A stretch of 45,090 nt of DNA from the NCBI GenBank assembly GCA_025994075.1, contig JAMQGV010000015.1, forward strand, positions 1-45,090. Direction: 5' to 3'. Under the pieces are notes generated by a model. That model was given only the letters and a program-made list of their open reading frames with translations, was not told where the DNA came from and searched no databases. The stretch is from Vicinamibacteria bacterium. Lineage in GTDB: Bacteria; Acidobacteriota; Vicinamibacteria; Fen-336. Shown one piece after another: positions 32,812 to 41,875 of this stretch (positions are counted from its first letter, which is position 1; each line of letters opens with the position of its first letter). Both the position numbers and the translations under genes were made by a program.

Positions 32812-33144
32812 GTGGCATCCGCCAAGCGTCTCTACAAGGTCACCTTCCTGAACCAGGGCCAGGTCTACGAGATCTACGCCCGCAACGTGAGCCAGGCGAA
32901 CCTGATGGGGTTCGTCCAGGTCGAGCACCTGGTGTTCGGCCAGCGCACCACCGTCGTCGTCGATCCCGCCGAGGAGCGCCTGCAGCGCGAGTTCGAGGGG
33001 GTCCGGCGCTGCTTCCTGCCGATGCAGGCGATCGTCCGCATCGACGAGGTCGAGAAGCAGGGCCCCGCCCGCATCTCCGAGGCCGGCAAGACCGACAACG
33101 TCGCCTCCTTCCCGATCCCGCTGTTCAAGCCCAAGGGCGACTGA
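32812..33144 (+). CDS. DUF1820 family protein
   Basis: 110 residues. It matches the small DUF1820 family end to end: YKVTFLNQGQVYEIYAR near the N-terminus, GFVQVEHLVFG, VDPAEERLQREF and the PMQAIVRIDEVEKQG block, then a short tail. Biochemical function unknown. GTG start at 32812. The next gene, ftcD, begins directly after the stop codon, so the two are probably co-transcribed. Confidence 0.9.
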   Translation: MASAKRLYKVTFLNQGQVYEIYARNVSQANLMGFVQVEHLVFGQRTTVVVDPAEERLQREFEGVRRCFLPMQAIVRIDEVEKQGPARISEAGKTDNVASFPIPLFKPKGD

Positions 33145-34755
33145 ATGAAGCTCGTCGAGTGCGTCCCCAACTTCTCCGAGGGCCGCGACCGCGCGGTGAT
33201 CGACGCGATCGCGGACGCGGTGCGCCGGACCCCGGGCTGCTCGCTGCTGGACGTCGACCCCGGAGTCTCCACGAACCGCACGGTCTACACGTTCGTCGGC
33301 GAGCCCGAGGCGGTGGTCGACGGCGCGCTGGCGGCGGCGCGCGTGGCGCGGCAGCGGATCGACATGCGGCGGCACCAGGGCGAGCACCCGCGGATGGGCG
33401 CGCTCGACGTGTGCCCCTTCGTGCCGATCTCCGGCGTCACCATGGAGGACTGCGTCGCTCTCTCGCACCAGTTCGGCCGGCGCCTCGGCGAAGAGCTCGG
33501 CGTCCCCGTCTTCCTCTACGAGGCGGCCGCGACCGAGGCCCACCGCAAGACGCTCAGCCAGATCCGCGCAGGCGAGTACGAGGGCCTGGCGGCGAAACTG
33601 CCGCGGCCGGAGTGGAAGCCCGACTTCGGGCCCCAGCAGTTCGTGCCCGAGTGGGGCGCCACGGCGACGGGCGCGCGCTTCTTCCTGATCGCCTACAACG
33701 TCAACGTGCTGGGCACGAAGGAACAGGCCCACCGCATCGCGCTCGACGTGCGCGAGCAGGGCCGCGGCCCCGGCGAGCCGGGGCTGCTCAAGGCGGTCAA
33801 GGCGATCGGCTGGTTCGTCGACGAGTACCAGATGGCCCAGGTCTCGATGAACCTCGACGACTTCACGACCACGCCGCCCCACGTCGCGTTCGAAGCCTGC
33901 GCAGAGCGGGCCCGCGCGCTGAACCTCGGCGTCGTCGGCTCGGAGATCGTGGGCCTGGTGCCGAAGCAGGCGCTGCTGATGGCGGCCGAGCACTACGTCG
34001 CCCGCGAGAACCTGTTCGTGATCGACGAGCGGCAGAAGATCCGCCTCGCGATCGAGCGCCTCGGCCTGTCGTCCGTCCAGCCGTTCGTGCCCGAGAAGCG
34101 GATCATCGAGTACATGATCCCGTCGGCCTCGAAGCCCACCCTGACCGGCCTCACCCTGCGCGGCTTCGTCGAGCAGGTCGGCGCCCGCACCCCGGCGCCG
34201 GGCGGCGGCTCCGTGTCCGCGGCGGTCGCGGCGATGGGCGCTGGGCTCGGCGCCATGATGGGCTGGATGACCTACGGCAAGCGCAAGTTCGAGGCCCAGG
34301 ACGCGCGCATGCGGCGCCTGATCCCGCCGCTGCACGAGGCGATGGAGGCGCTGATCCCGCTGGTCGACGCCGACACCGCGGCGTTCGACGCGTACATGGC
34401 GGCGATGGGCCTGCCGAAGGACACCCCGGAGAAGGCCGCCGAGCGCACGGCCGCGATGCAGGCGGGCCTGCGCCAGGCGATCGAGGTGCCGCTGTCGGTG
34501 ATGCGCGTCGGCGACCGCTGCTGGGAGCCGATGATCGAGCTCGCCGCCCACGGCAACCCGGCCTCCCGCTCGGACCTCGACGTCGGCGCCAAGATGCTGG
34601 AGGCCGGGATCTGGGGCTGCGGCCAGAACGTGCTGATCAACCTGACGGACGTCAAGGACGAGGCCTTCCGCGCCTCCGCGCGCGCCGAGGCCGAGTCGCT
34701 CGCCGCCCGCGCCCACGATCGCCTGGCCGCCCTGCTGGCGACCAAGCCTTCCTAG
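33145..34755 (+). CDS. ftcD: Bifunctional glutamate formimidoyltransferase / formimidotetrahydrofolate cyclodeaminase
   Basis: 536 residues, two enzymes in one chain. The transferase (~1-330) opens with [12 protein letters not shown] and has the [12 protein letters not shown] motif with catalytic His. The cyclodeaminase (~340-536) starts at [19 protein letters not shown] and ends in a helical bundle. Known role: last steps of histidine breakdown, moving the formimino group from formiminoglutamate to tetrahydrofolate and releasing ammonia to give 5,10-methenyl-THF. The fused form is familiar from animals and occurs in some bacteria. No other hut genes are in the window. It ends next to the convergent kinase gene. 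Confidence 0.95.
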   Translation: MKLVECVPNFSEGRDRAVIDAIADAVRRTPGCSLLDVDPGVSTNRTVYTFVGEPEAVVDGALAAARVARQRIDMRRHQGEHPRMGALDVCPFVPISGVTMEDCVALSHQFGRRLGEELGVPVFLYEAAATEAHRKTLSQIRAGEYEGLAAKLPRPEWKPDFGPQQFVPEWGATATGARFFLIAYNVNVLGTKEQAHRIALDVREQGRGPGEPGLLKAVKAIGWFVDEYQMAQVSMNLDDFTTTPPHVAFEACAERARALNLGVVGSEIVGLVPKQALLMAAEHYVARENLFVIDERQKIRLAIERLGLSSVQPFVPEKRIIEYMIPSASKPTLTGLTLRGFVEQVGARTPAPGGGSVSAAVAAMGAGLGAMMGWMTYGKRKFEAQDARMRRLIPPLHEAMEALIPLVDADTAAFDAYMAAMGLPKDTPEKAAERTAAMQAGLRQAIEVPLSVMRVGDRCWEPMIELAAHGNPASRSDLDVGAKMLEAGIWGCGQNVLINLTDVKDEAFRASARAEAESLAARAHDRLAALLATKPS

Positions 34756-34756
34756 G

Positions 34757-36061
34757 CTAGAAGAGCACGCTGAACGTTGTCGGGCCGCCGGGCTTCGCCT
34801 CCAGGGCGAACGCGCAGCGGTGTTGCGCGAGGATCTCCTGCACGAGCGTCAGGCCGATCCCCTGGCCGCCCTCCTTCGTGCTGAAGAACGGCGTGAACAG
34901 GTGGGCGCGCACTTCTTCGCTGAGCCCGGGACCGGTGTCGCGCACCTCGACCAGCGGGCGCCCCCCGCGCCGGCCCGTCGCCAGGGTGACCGTTCCGCCG
35001 GTGCCCGCCGCCTCGACCGCGTTCTTCACCACGTTGGAGAGCGCCTGCTCGAGCAGCGCCCGGTCGGCCTCGACGATCAGCGGCTCGACGGCGAGCTCGT
35101 AGGCGAACGTCACGCGGCGCGACTCGGCGTGGGCGGCGAGCAGCCGCGCCAGGGCCCGCAGCATCCCCGCCACGTCGAGCGGCTCGCGACGCGGCGGCGG
35201 CAGCCGGAACAGCGCGGCGAAGCGGCCCAGGAAGTCGGCGAGCGCCCGCGTCCGCCCGATCACGACGCCCAGCGCCTGCTCGTAGTCGGCCCGGTCCTCG
35301 TCGCGGAGCTGCGGCGCGTAGGCGAGGCACGACTGCAGCAGCGACCCCGACGCGGCGACGGTCGTGTTCACCTCGTGCGACATGGTGCGGATCAGCTTCT
35401 CGTAGGCGGCCCGCTCCGAGCGGCGCAGCTCCTCGGTCAGCTCGTCGAGCACGTAGAAGCGGCGGGCGAAGCCGCGGTCCAGGAAGTGGCCGCGCTGCAC
35501 CCGCACCCGGCGGCCGGAGGCGATCGACACGACCTGCGGCTCCCCCTCCGCGAGCGCCGCCACCGCTTCGCCGAGCGCGCCGGGCAGCTCCGCGAGGCCC
35601 CGGCCGCGCAGCTCGGCGCCCGACGCGTCGAACAGCCGGGCCGCGGCCGGGTTCGCGAGTTCGACGCGCTCGTCGAAATCGAGCACGACGATGCCGGTGG
35701 CCGAGACGTCCAGGATGCGGCCCAGGAAGTGGTGCCGCTCCTCCGAGCGCACGCGCTCCGCCCGGAGCTGATCCGCCATCCGGTTGTAGACGTGGACGAG
35801 TTCGTCGACCTGGGGCTGCCCTGTCGGAACGAAGCGGGTCGTGAAGTCGCCCTCCTCGAGCAGGCGCGCGCTGTCGCGCGCGAGTTCCAGTGGTTCGAAC
35901 AGGCCGGCGGTCAGCTTCAGTCCCAGCAGCAGGCTGCCGAAGAAGACCAGCTCGACCGCGATCAGCGCCCAGCGGTCGCCAGCCAGCAGCACCCAGGCCA
36001 GGGCCGCGAACACGCCGTGGAGGGCGGCCAGGTAGGCGAGCACCCGCCCGCGCGGGCTCAC
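34757..36061 (-). CDS. Sensor histidine kinase (NtrY-like)
   Basis: 434 residues. Two hydrophobic helices (~9-28, 32-52) with almost no periplasmic loop, a HAMP-like linker (~52-105), a PAS domain (~106-200), a dimerisation helix with phospho-acceptor His229 (MSHEVN) and a HATPase domain (~310-434; NVVKNAVEAA, DTGPGLS, GQGIGL). With so little exposed loop it probably senses a membrane or cytoplasmic cue. GTG start at 36061, four bases after the response-regulator stop. Last gene of the six-gene exporter operon. Confidence 0.92.
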   Translation of the reverse strand: MSPRGRVLAYLAALHGVFAALAWVLLAGDRWALIAVELVFFGSLLLGLKLTAGLFEPLELARDSARLLEEGDFTTRFVPTGQPQVDELVHVYNRMADQLRAERVRSEERHHFLGRILDVSATGIVVLDFDERVELANPAAARLFDASGAELRGRGLAELPGALGEAVAALAEGEPQVVSIASGRRVRVQRGHFLDRGFARRFYVLDELTEELRRSERAAYEKLIRTMSHEVNTTVAASGSLLQSCLAYAPQLRDEDRADYEQALGVVIGRTRALADFLGRFAALFRLPPPRREPLDVAGMLRALARLLAAHAESRRVTFAYELAVEPLIVEADRALLEQALSNVVKNAVEAAGTGGTVTLATGRRGGRPLVEVRDTGPGLSEEVRAHLFTPFFSTKEGGQGIGLTLVQEILAQHRCAFALEAKPGGPTTFSVLF

Positions 36062-36065
36062 GCGC

Positions 36066-37433
36066 TCACGCCTGCAGCCCGAACTTCTCGAGCCGGCGAT
36101 AGAGCGCCGCGCGCGACAGGCCGAGCGCCTCGGCCGCGCGGGTCAGGTTCCCCGCGTGGTGGCGCAGCGCCTTCTGCACCATGCCGCGCTCGATCTCGTC
36201 GAGCGTCATCGCGCCCACGGCGGGCAGCGGGTCGCGCTCGCGGGCCCGCGCGTCGAGCGCGGTCGCCGCCTGGAAGTCCTCCACCTCCAGCGTGGGCCGC
36301 GGCGTCATCAGCACCGTGCGCTCCAGGGCCTGGGCGAGTTGCCGCACGTTGCCCGGCCACGGCAGCGACTGCAGCCACGCCGCCGCGCGCGGCGCGAGCT
36401 GGAGGTCGTCGCGGCCGTAGGTCTGGCCCAGCCGGCGCAGGAAGTGGCGCGCGAGCAGGGCGACGTCGCCGGGCCGCTCGCGCAGCGGCGGCAGCCGCAC
36501 GACGATGAGGTTGAGCCGGTAGAGCAGGTCCTCGCGGAAGGCCCCCCGTTCCACCTGGTCGGCAAGGTCGCGGTTGGTCGCCGAGACGACGCGGACGTCG
36601 ACGCTGCGGGTCACGCTGGAGCCCAGCACCTCGTACGTCCGGTCCTGCAGCACGCGCAGCAGCTTGACCTGCGAGCCTGCGTCGAGCTCCCCGATCTCGT
36701 CGAGGAAGATGGTCCCGCCGTCGGCCAGCTCGAAGCGGCCCTTGCGGTCCTGGCGCGCGTCCGTGAAGGCGCCCCGCACGTGGCCGAACATCTCGCTCTC
36801 GAACAGCGTCGCCGCGATGCCGCCGAGGTTGACCTTGACGAACGGCCCCGCCCGACGGCCCGAGTTGCGGTGGATCGCCTCGGCCACCAGCTCCTTGCCG
36901 GTCCCGCTCTCCCCGGTCACCAGCACCGAGGCGTCCGTCGCGGCGACGCGGCCGACGATCTCGAGCACCCGCAGCAGCGCCGGGTCCTCGCCCACCAGCG
37001 GGCCGAAGTCCCACGAGGTGTCGAGGCTCTCCCGGCTCGGCGGCTCGGGCGCGGCCGCGCCGACCTTCGCGAGCCCGAGCGCCGTGCCGATCGACTGCAG
37101 CAGCTGCTCGCGGGTCCACGGCTTGGTCACGAAATCCGAGGCGCCGCGCTTCATGCCCTCGACCGCCAGCGGGATCGAGCCCCACGCCGTCATCAGGATC
37201 ACGGGCAGGGCCGGTCTCTGCTCCTTGATCCGCGCGAGGAGCTGCAACCCCTCTTCGCCCGAGGTGCGTCGCGAGAAGTTCATGTCCTGGAGCACCAGGT
37301 CCACGGCGCGCTCCTCGAGCGCCCGCAGCGCCTCCTCGGGCGAAGCCGCCGCCGCGGACGGGTGCCCGGCCTGCTTGAGCAGCAGGCTGAGCGAGGCGGT
37401 GACGGAATGGTCGTCGTCGACGATCAGGATCAA
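36066..37433 (-). CDS. Sigma-54-dependent response regulator (NtrC family)
   Basis: 455 residues: receiver (~1-115, phospho-acceptor Asp50, Lys104), AAA+ domain (~145-375) and Fis-type helix-turn-helix (~427-450). Walker A GESGTGKE (174-181), Walker B TIFLDE (241-246). The loop that contacts sigma-54 reads GAFTDA (221-226) instead of GAFTGA, a variant at the fifth residue. TTG start at 37433 with GGGGGAG upstream. Encoded in the same operon as the exporter it probably controls; a near-consensus sigma-54 promoter stands at the operon head (41860-41875). Confidence 0.94.
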   Translation of the reverse strand: MILIVDDDHSVTASLSLLLKQAGHPSAAAASPEEALRALEERAVDLVLQDMNFSRRTSGEEGLQLLARIKEQRPALPVILMTAWGSIPLAVEGMKRGASDFVTKPWTREQLLQSIGTALGLAKVGAAAPEPPSRESLDTSWDFGPLVGEDPALLRVLEIVGRVAATDASVLVTGESGTGKELVAEAIHRNSGRRAGPFVKVNLGGIAATLFESEMFGHVRGAFTDARQDRKGRFELADGGTIFLDEIGELDAGSQVKLLRVLQDRTYEVLGSSVTRSVDVRVVSATNRDLADQVERGAFREDLLYRLNLIVVRLPPLRERPGDVALLARHFLRRLGQTYGRDDLQLAPRAAAWLQSLPWPGNVRQLAQALERTVLMTPRPTLEVEDFQAATALDARARERDPLPAVGAMTLDEIERGMVQKALRHHAGNLTRAAEALGLSRAALYRRLEKFGLQA

Positions 37434-37454
37434 GCGGCGCTCCCCCGCGCCCGA

Positions 37455-38666
37455 CTACTCGTAGCGCAGGGCCTCGGCCGGCTCCAGCGAGGCCGCGAGG
37501 CGCGCCGGGTAGGCGGCCGAAGCGAGAGCCAGACCATAGAGCCCGAACACCGTGAGCGCAAGGGACGCCGCGAACGCGCCGGGGCGGATGCCGGTGACCA
37601 GGTCCTGCAGCGGGATCTGCACGACGAGCAGGGCGCCCGCGGCGACGGCGAGCGTCACCAGCAGCGCGACCTCGGCGAGCACCTGGCGGAACACGTCGGC
37701 GGCGGCCGCGCCGTGGGCGCGCCGGAGGCCGATCTCGCGGGTGCGCTGGGTGACGTTCTGCCACAGCACCCCGGAGAGCCCCAGCGCGACCATCACCATC
37801 AGGAACAGCCCCACCACGCCGCCGGTGGCCAGCGGGATCAGGCCCGTGGCGTTGCGCGAGGAGCGCATCTGCGCGAGCGGCTCGATCTGGAACGTGTAGC
37901 CGGGGCGCTCGCGTTCCAGGCGCCGCAGCAGCCGTTCCTCGAGGGCGACTCCGCTGCCGGGGGCCACCCGCACCAGCAGCACCCGTGGCAGCCGCCGCAT
38001 CTCTCCGCTGGCCGGCTCCGCGCGCTGGAACGCGTAGTGCTCCGGGCCCATCAGCTCTCCGTCCTGCCGGAAGTCGGCGATCACGCCCACGATGCGCCGC
38101 TTCGCGGGCGGAGCCGCGTCCTCCCGCTCCTGTTCGGACGTGGCGTCGCGTCCCACGACGTCGGTGGTGCCGAACACGTGGCGGGCGAAGGACTCGCTGA
38201 CGACCATTGGAGTCGTGCCGGCAGGGTCGTCTTCGCGCGAGAACCAGCGCCCCGCCACCAGCTTCAGGCCCAGCACCGCGGGCAGCCCGTCGTCGGCGCG
38301 CGCCATCCGCCACATCACCCGGCGCCCCGCGATGCGCCCGCCGTCCATCCACTGCGAGTGCTGGTACGGGGCCGGGTCGACGTAGGCGGCGGACCGCACC
38401 TCCGGGAACTCGCGCACGGCTTCACGCAACGCGACCAGGTCGCGACCGGCGAGTCCTTCGTCGGGGCGATCGCCCGACGACGCGCGCACGCCGACGAACC
38501 ACACGTCCTCCCACTCGAAGCCGAGCGGCCGCCGCCAGTTGTCGCCTGCGACGACGCCGCCGAGCACCACGGCGAACAGCACCAGGAACGAGGCAAACAA
38601 CTCGGCCAGCAGCAGGGCCGACTGCCGCTTGCGGTGCCAGACCAGGCGCAGCAGGTGGAAGATCAT
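37455..38666 (-). CDS. MacB-like ABC exporter permease (second subunit)
   Basis: 403 residues, FtsX fold: N-terminal helix (~18-40), periplasmic MacB-type core domain (~45-275) and three C-terminal helices (~285-390) with the QRTREIGLRRAHGA segment. ATG at 38666 overlaps the first permease stop (ATGA). Likely heterodimer with that permease; with the ATPase and membrane-fusion protein it makes a tripartite-type efflux system. No outer-membrane channel gene is seen here. Confidence 0.91.
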   Translation of the reverse strand: MIFHLLRLVWHRKRQSALLLAELFASFLVLFAVVLGGVVAGDNWRRPLGFEWEDVWFVGVRASSGDRPDEGLAGRDLVALREAVREFPEVRSAAYVDPAPYQHSQWMDGGRIAGRRVMWRMARADDGLPAVLGLKLVAGRWFSREDDPAGTTPMVVSESFARHVFGTTDVVGRDATSEQEREDAAPPAKRRIVGVIADFRQDGELMGPEHYAFQRAEPASGEMRRLPRVLLVRVAPGSGVALEERLLRRLERERPGYTFQIEPLAQMRSSRNATGLIPLATGGVVGLFLMVMVALGLSGVLWQNVTQRTREIGLRRAHGAAAADVFRQVLAEVALLVTLAVAAGALLVVQIPLQDLVTGIRPGAFAASLALTVFGLYGLALASAAYPARLAASLEPAEALRYE

Positions 38667-39907
38667 CGCGCGGCTCCTTTCAGCGCCACCACCGGGTGCA
38701 GGCGTGCCAGGCGCCAGGCCGGGTAGGCCCCGGACAGGACGCCGAAGAACACCGCCAGACCGAGGCCCAGCGCGAACGTGCGCAGGTTGAGCGCGAGTTG
38801 CGCGTACGGCAGCACCCCGCTCTGGTTGATCGCTGCCAGCACCAGCGGCGCCGCCAGCAACGACAGGACGCCGCCCAGCAGCGTCAGCACGACGTTTTCC
38901 AGGACGAACTGGCCGACCAGGCTGGTGGCCGGCGCGCCGAACGCCTTGCGCACTCCGATCTCCGACGCCCGCTCCAGGATGCGGCTGATCGAGAGGTTGA
39001 CGAGGTTGATGGTGGGCAGCGCCAGGAACAGCAGCGCCAGCAGGCCGAACACCCCGAGCAGGCGGTCGGGGCGGCTCTCGGGGTCGTCGTGGGCGTCGAA
39101 GATCATCCGCGACGTGCTCGCCAGCAGCGTCTCCGGCGTGGCGTGGAGCCGCTCGAACTCCGGGTAGGCGGAGAGGTCGATTCGCTGCATGCGCGAGCGG
39201 AACTCGGACTGGATGCCCGGGAAGTCTGCGGCGCTGCGGGCGAGGAGCAGGCCCCAGAACTCGCCCTGCAGGTCGGAGCGGTAGGCCTGGTCGCGGCCCG
39301 AGGAATGCGGCACCCAGACGTCCGCGAACGGGACCGCGCGCATCATGGGCACGTCCTCGACGACGCCCATCACCCGATAGGTCAGGCCGTCGACCTCCAG
39401 GTCGCGACCGAGCGCCGGGCCGTCGCCGAAGAAGGTACGACGCATCGTCCGGTTGATCACGGCCACGCGGGCCCCGGAGTCCACCTCGGCCTCCGCGAAC
39501 GGAGCGCCCTCGACGAAGGGGAACTGCAGCACCCGCCAGAACTCCGCATCGGTGCGCTTCAGGTAGAGGCGTTGCTTGCGTCCGCCCTGGTACGAGAAGG
39601 CCTCGCGCATCGTCGAGGTGATCGCCAACCGCTCGACGCCCGGGAGATCGCGGGCGTAGAGGTCGAGCAGGCCGAAGCCCGCGGGCGAGGTGGACTGGGC
39701 GTCCTTGCCGCTCATCCGCACGTTGAACACGAGCAGCGTGCGGTCGTGGTGGACCTCGGGCGGGAAGGCGCCGAACACGTTGTCGAGCAGCGCGCCGGCC
39801 ACGATCAGCACCAGCAGCGTCAGCGCAATGCCGAACAGGCTGATCGCGGTGAACACCTTGCGCCGCTTCAGGACGGCGAGCGCCAGGCGCAGGTGGCTCC
39901 TCAGCAC
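38663..39907 (-). CDS. MacB-like ABC exporter permease (first subunit)
   Basis: 414 residues: N-terminal helix (~16-40), large periplasmic core domain (~48-280), three C-terminal helices with ERASEIGVRKAFGA before the second. GTG start at 39907 overlaps the ATPase gene by seven bases. Sequence divergence from the downstream permease supports a heteromeric transporter. Confidence 0.91.
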   Translation of the reverse strand: MLRSHLRLALAVLKRRKVFTAISLFGIALTLLVLIVAGALLDNVFGAFPPEVHHDRTLLVFNVRMSGKDAQSTSPAGFGLLDLYARDLPGVERLAITSTMREAFSYQGGRKQRLYLKRTDAEFWRVLQFPFVEGAPFAEAEVDSGARVAVINRTMRRTFFGDGPALGRDLEVDGLTYRVMGVVEDVPMMRAVPFADVWVPHSSGRDQAYRSDLQGEFWGLLLARSAADFPGIQSEFRSRMQRIDLSAYPEFERLHATPETLLASTSRMIFDAHDDPESRPDRLLGVFGLLALLFLALPTINLVNLSISRILERASEIGVRKAFGAPATSLVGQFVLENVVLTLLGGVLSLLAAPLVLAAINQSGVLPYAQLALNLRTFALGLGLAVFFGVLSGAYPAWRLARLHPVVALKGAAR

Positions 39908-40569
39908 GCGACCTGCCTCCCGTCGAAGATGCGGATCGTGCGGTGGGCCTTCTCCGCCTGGCGCGGGTCGTGGGTGACCATCACGACCGTGACGCCGTCC
40001 TTCTGGTTCAGGTCCTCGATCAGCCCCATCACCTCGTCGCCCATCTGCGAGTCGAGGTTGCCGGTCGGCTCGTCCGCGAGCAGGATGCGAGGCTCTCCTG
40101 CGATCGCCCGCGCGATCGCGACGCGCTGCTGCTGGCCGCCGGAGAGCTGGCTCGGGAAGTGCTGGAGGCGGGAGGCGAGGCCGACCCGCTCGAGCGCCCG
40201 CGTCGCCCGCGCCCGGCGCTCGGCGCCGGACATCTTCCGGTACAGCAGCGGCAGCTCGACGTTGTCGAGCACCCGCAGGTCCGGGATCAGGTGGAACGTC
40301 TGGAACACGAAGCCGATCGTCTCGTTGCGCAGCCGGGACACGTCGCGGTCCCGGTAGCTCGCGACCGGTTTCCCGGCCAGCTCCACGGTGCCCTTCGTCG
40401 GGGCGTCGAGCAGCCCGATCAGGTTCAGCAGCGTGCTCTTGCCACAGCCCGACGGCCCCATCACCGCGACGAAGTCCCCCGCCGCGACCTCGAGGTCGAT
40501 CTGCGAGAGCGCGACCGTCTCGATTCGGTCCGTGCGGTACACCTTCTCGACGCCGGCCAGACGGATCAT
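39901..40569 (-). CDS. MacB-type ABC ATP-binding protein
   Basis: 222 residues. Walker A GPSGCGKST (38-46), Q-loop VFQTFHLIPD, signature LSGGQ (142-146), Walker B ILLADE (162-167), switch His in VTHD. ATG at 40569 is preceded by a GGAGGCAGGG ribosome site. Drives the two permeases encoded immediately downstream. Confidence 0.94.
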   Translation of the reverse strand: MIRLAGVEKVYRTDRIETVALSQIDLEVAAGDFVAVMGPSGCGKSTLLNLIGLLDAPTKGTVELAGKPVASYRDRDVSRLRNETIGFVFQTFHLIPDLRVLDNVELPLLYRKMSGAERRARATRALERVGLASRLQHFPSQLSGGQQQRVAIARAIAGEPRILLADEPTGNLDSQMGDEVMGLIEDLNQKDGVTVVMVTHDPRQAEKAHRTIRIFDGRQVAC

Positions 40570-40598
40570 CCCTGCCTCCACTCGGCGAACTCGCCGCA

Positions 40599-41843
40599 TC
40601 AGCGCAGCCGCACCCGGCGCGCCGTGCCGAAGGCGCTCGTGTCGGACACGAGCACCTCCTCCCCCTCCTGCAATCCCTCGAGCACCTCGACGTGCTCCCA
40701 GCTCGCGACGCCCAGCCGCACGGCGCGCCGCCGGGCCTCCTCGCCCTCGACGACGAACAGGTCCTGGACGCCGGTGCCGACCAGGCCCGGCCCGCGCGAG
40801 ACGCGCAGCACGCCGACGCGGTTCTCGGTCAGCACCTCGACGTCGACCCGCAGGTTCGGCCGCAGCGCCGGGTCCGCCGCGTCGTCGAGCGCGATCCGGA
40901 AGCTCACCGCGCCGCCCTGGACCGAGGGCTCCACAGCCGTGACGCGGCCCGGCAGCGGCCGCTCGCCGAGCCGCACACGCACGGCCAGCCCGGGGCGCAG
41001 CAGGCCCGCATGCACGTCGGAGACGGTGGCCTGCACGCGGAAGCGGGTCAGGTCGGCGATCCGGGCCAGCACGTCGCCCGGCCGCACGGTGACCCCTTCG
41101 TCGGTCACGACGAAGGTGAGCACGCCCGGACGCTCGGCGCGCGCCGTCGCCCGCTGCAGCGTGCGCCAGGCCTCGGCCCGCTCCTGGCGAAGGGTGCCGC
41201 CCTCGAGCGCCAACTGGCGCAGCCGCGCCGCGGTGCTCGCGCCGGCGTTCTTCAGCTCGAACTCGATCTGGCCCAGCTCGATCCGGGCCTGGGCGGCGGC
41301 CAGCTCGCTCTGTTGCAGCACCTCCTCCGCGATCAGGCCCTCGGCGTGCAGCTTGCGGTTGCGGCTGAGCTGGGCCTCCAGCGAGTCGAGCTGCAGCGCC
41401 CGCACGCGGCGTTGCGCGTCGAGCGACGCCTGGGTGCGCTCGAGGGCCAGCCGCTCGCGCTCCTCGTCGGTCTCCCGCAGCGCGATCTGCTGGTCGAGGC
41501 GCTCGACCGCCAGCCGGGCAGGGGCGACGTCGAGTTCGAGGATCGGTTCCCCGGCCGCCAGCGTGGCGCCCGGTCGCTGCAGGACGCGCAGCACCCGCGC
41601 CTCGACGGGGCTGGTCAGCGCCTGCTCCGACTCCGGAAGCACGGTGCCGCTCGCGCTGAGCGACGCGGCCAGGTCGCCCCGCTCGACCTCCGCCAGCCGC
41701 ACCCGCTCGCGCGAGATGCTGGGGCCGAGCCATCGCGGCAGCAGCAGCCAGGCCGCGACGAGCCCCGCAGTTGCCACGACGGCGAGCCCGAGGCGGCGGC
41801 GCCGCTGCTGCTGCACGAAGTCCGGATCGAGGGGGCGGTCCAT
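40599..41843 (-). CDS. Membrane-fusion protein (MacA/HlyD family)
   Basis: 414 residues. A membrane anchor (~18-37), a lipoyl-like half (~52-110), a long coiled-coil hairpin rich in Leu/Glu/Arg/Gln (~110-225), then lipoyl and beta-barrel domains (~225-330) and a membrane-proximal domain (~335-410). This is the periplasmic adaptor that would link the MacB-like permeases to an outer-membrane channel. First gene of the six-gene operon. ATG at 41843; the sigma-54 start site would leave only a few bases of leader, so a downstream GTG at 41816 is an alternative start. Confidence 0.9.
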   Translation of the reverse strand: MDRPLDPDFVQQQRRRRLGLAVVATAGLVAAWLLLPRWLGPSISRERVRLAEVERGDLAASLSASGTVLPESEQALTSPVEARVLRVLQRPGATLAAGEPILELDVAPARLAVERLDQQIALRETDEERERLALERTQASLDAQRRVRALQLDSLEAQLSRNRKLHAEGLIAEEVLQQSELAAAQARIELGQIEFELKNAGASTAARLRQLALEGGTLRQERAEAWRTLQRATARAERPGVLTFVVTDEGVTVRPGDVLARIADLTRFRVQATVSDVHAGLLRPGLAVRVRLGERPLPGRVTAVEPSVQGGAVSFRIALDDAADPALRPNLRVDVEVLTENRVGVLRVSRGPGLVGTGVQDLFVVEGEEARRRAVRLGVASWEHVEVLEGLQEGEEVLVSDTSAFGTARRVRLR

Positions 41844-41859
41844 GGCTGCCCCGGGCTAG

Positions 41860-41875
41860 AGCAACCGGGATGCCA
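41860..41875 (-). promoter_or_regulatory. Sigma-54 (-24/-12) promoter
   Basis: Minus strand reads TGGCATCCCGGTTGCT, against the consensus TGGCAC-N5-TTGCW; the GG and GC elements are exactly ten bases apart. It points into the membrane-fusion gene (ATG at 41843), with transcription expected near 41849. The operon it drives encodes an NtrC-family activator. Confidence 0.8.

Noticed and set aside
33159..34760. A 533-codon frame overlapping ftcD in another plus frame
   Set aside because: Arg/Ala/Gly-rich shift of the ftcD frame; the ftcD product is a full-length match to the family.
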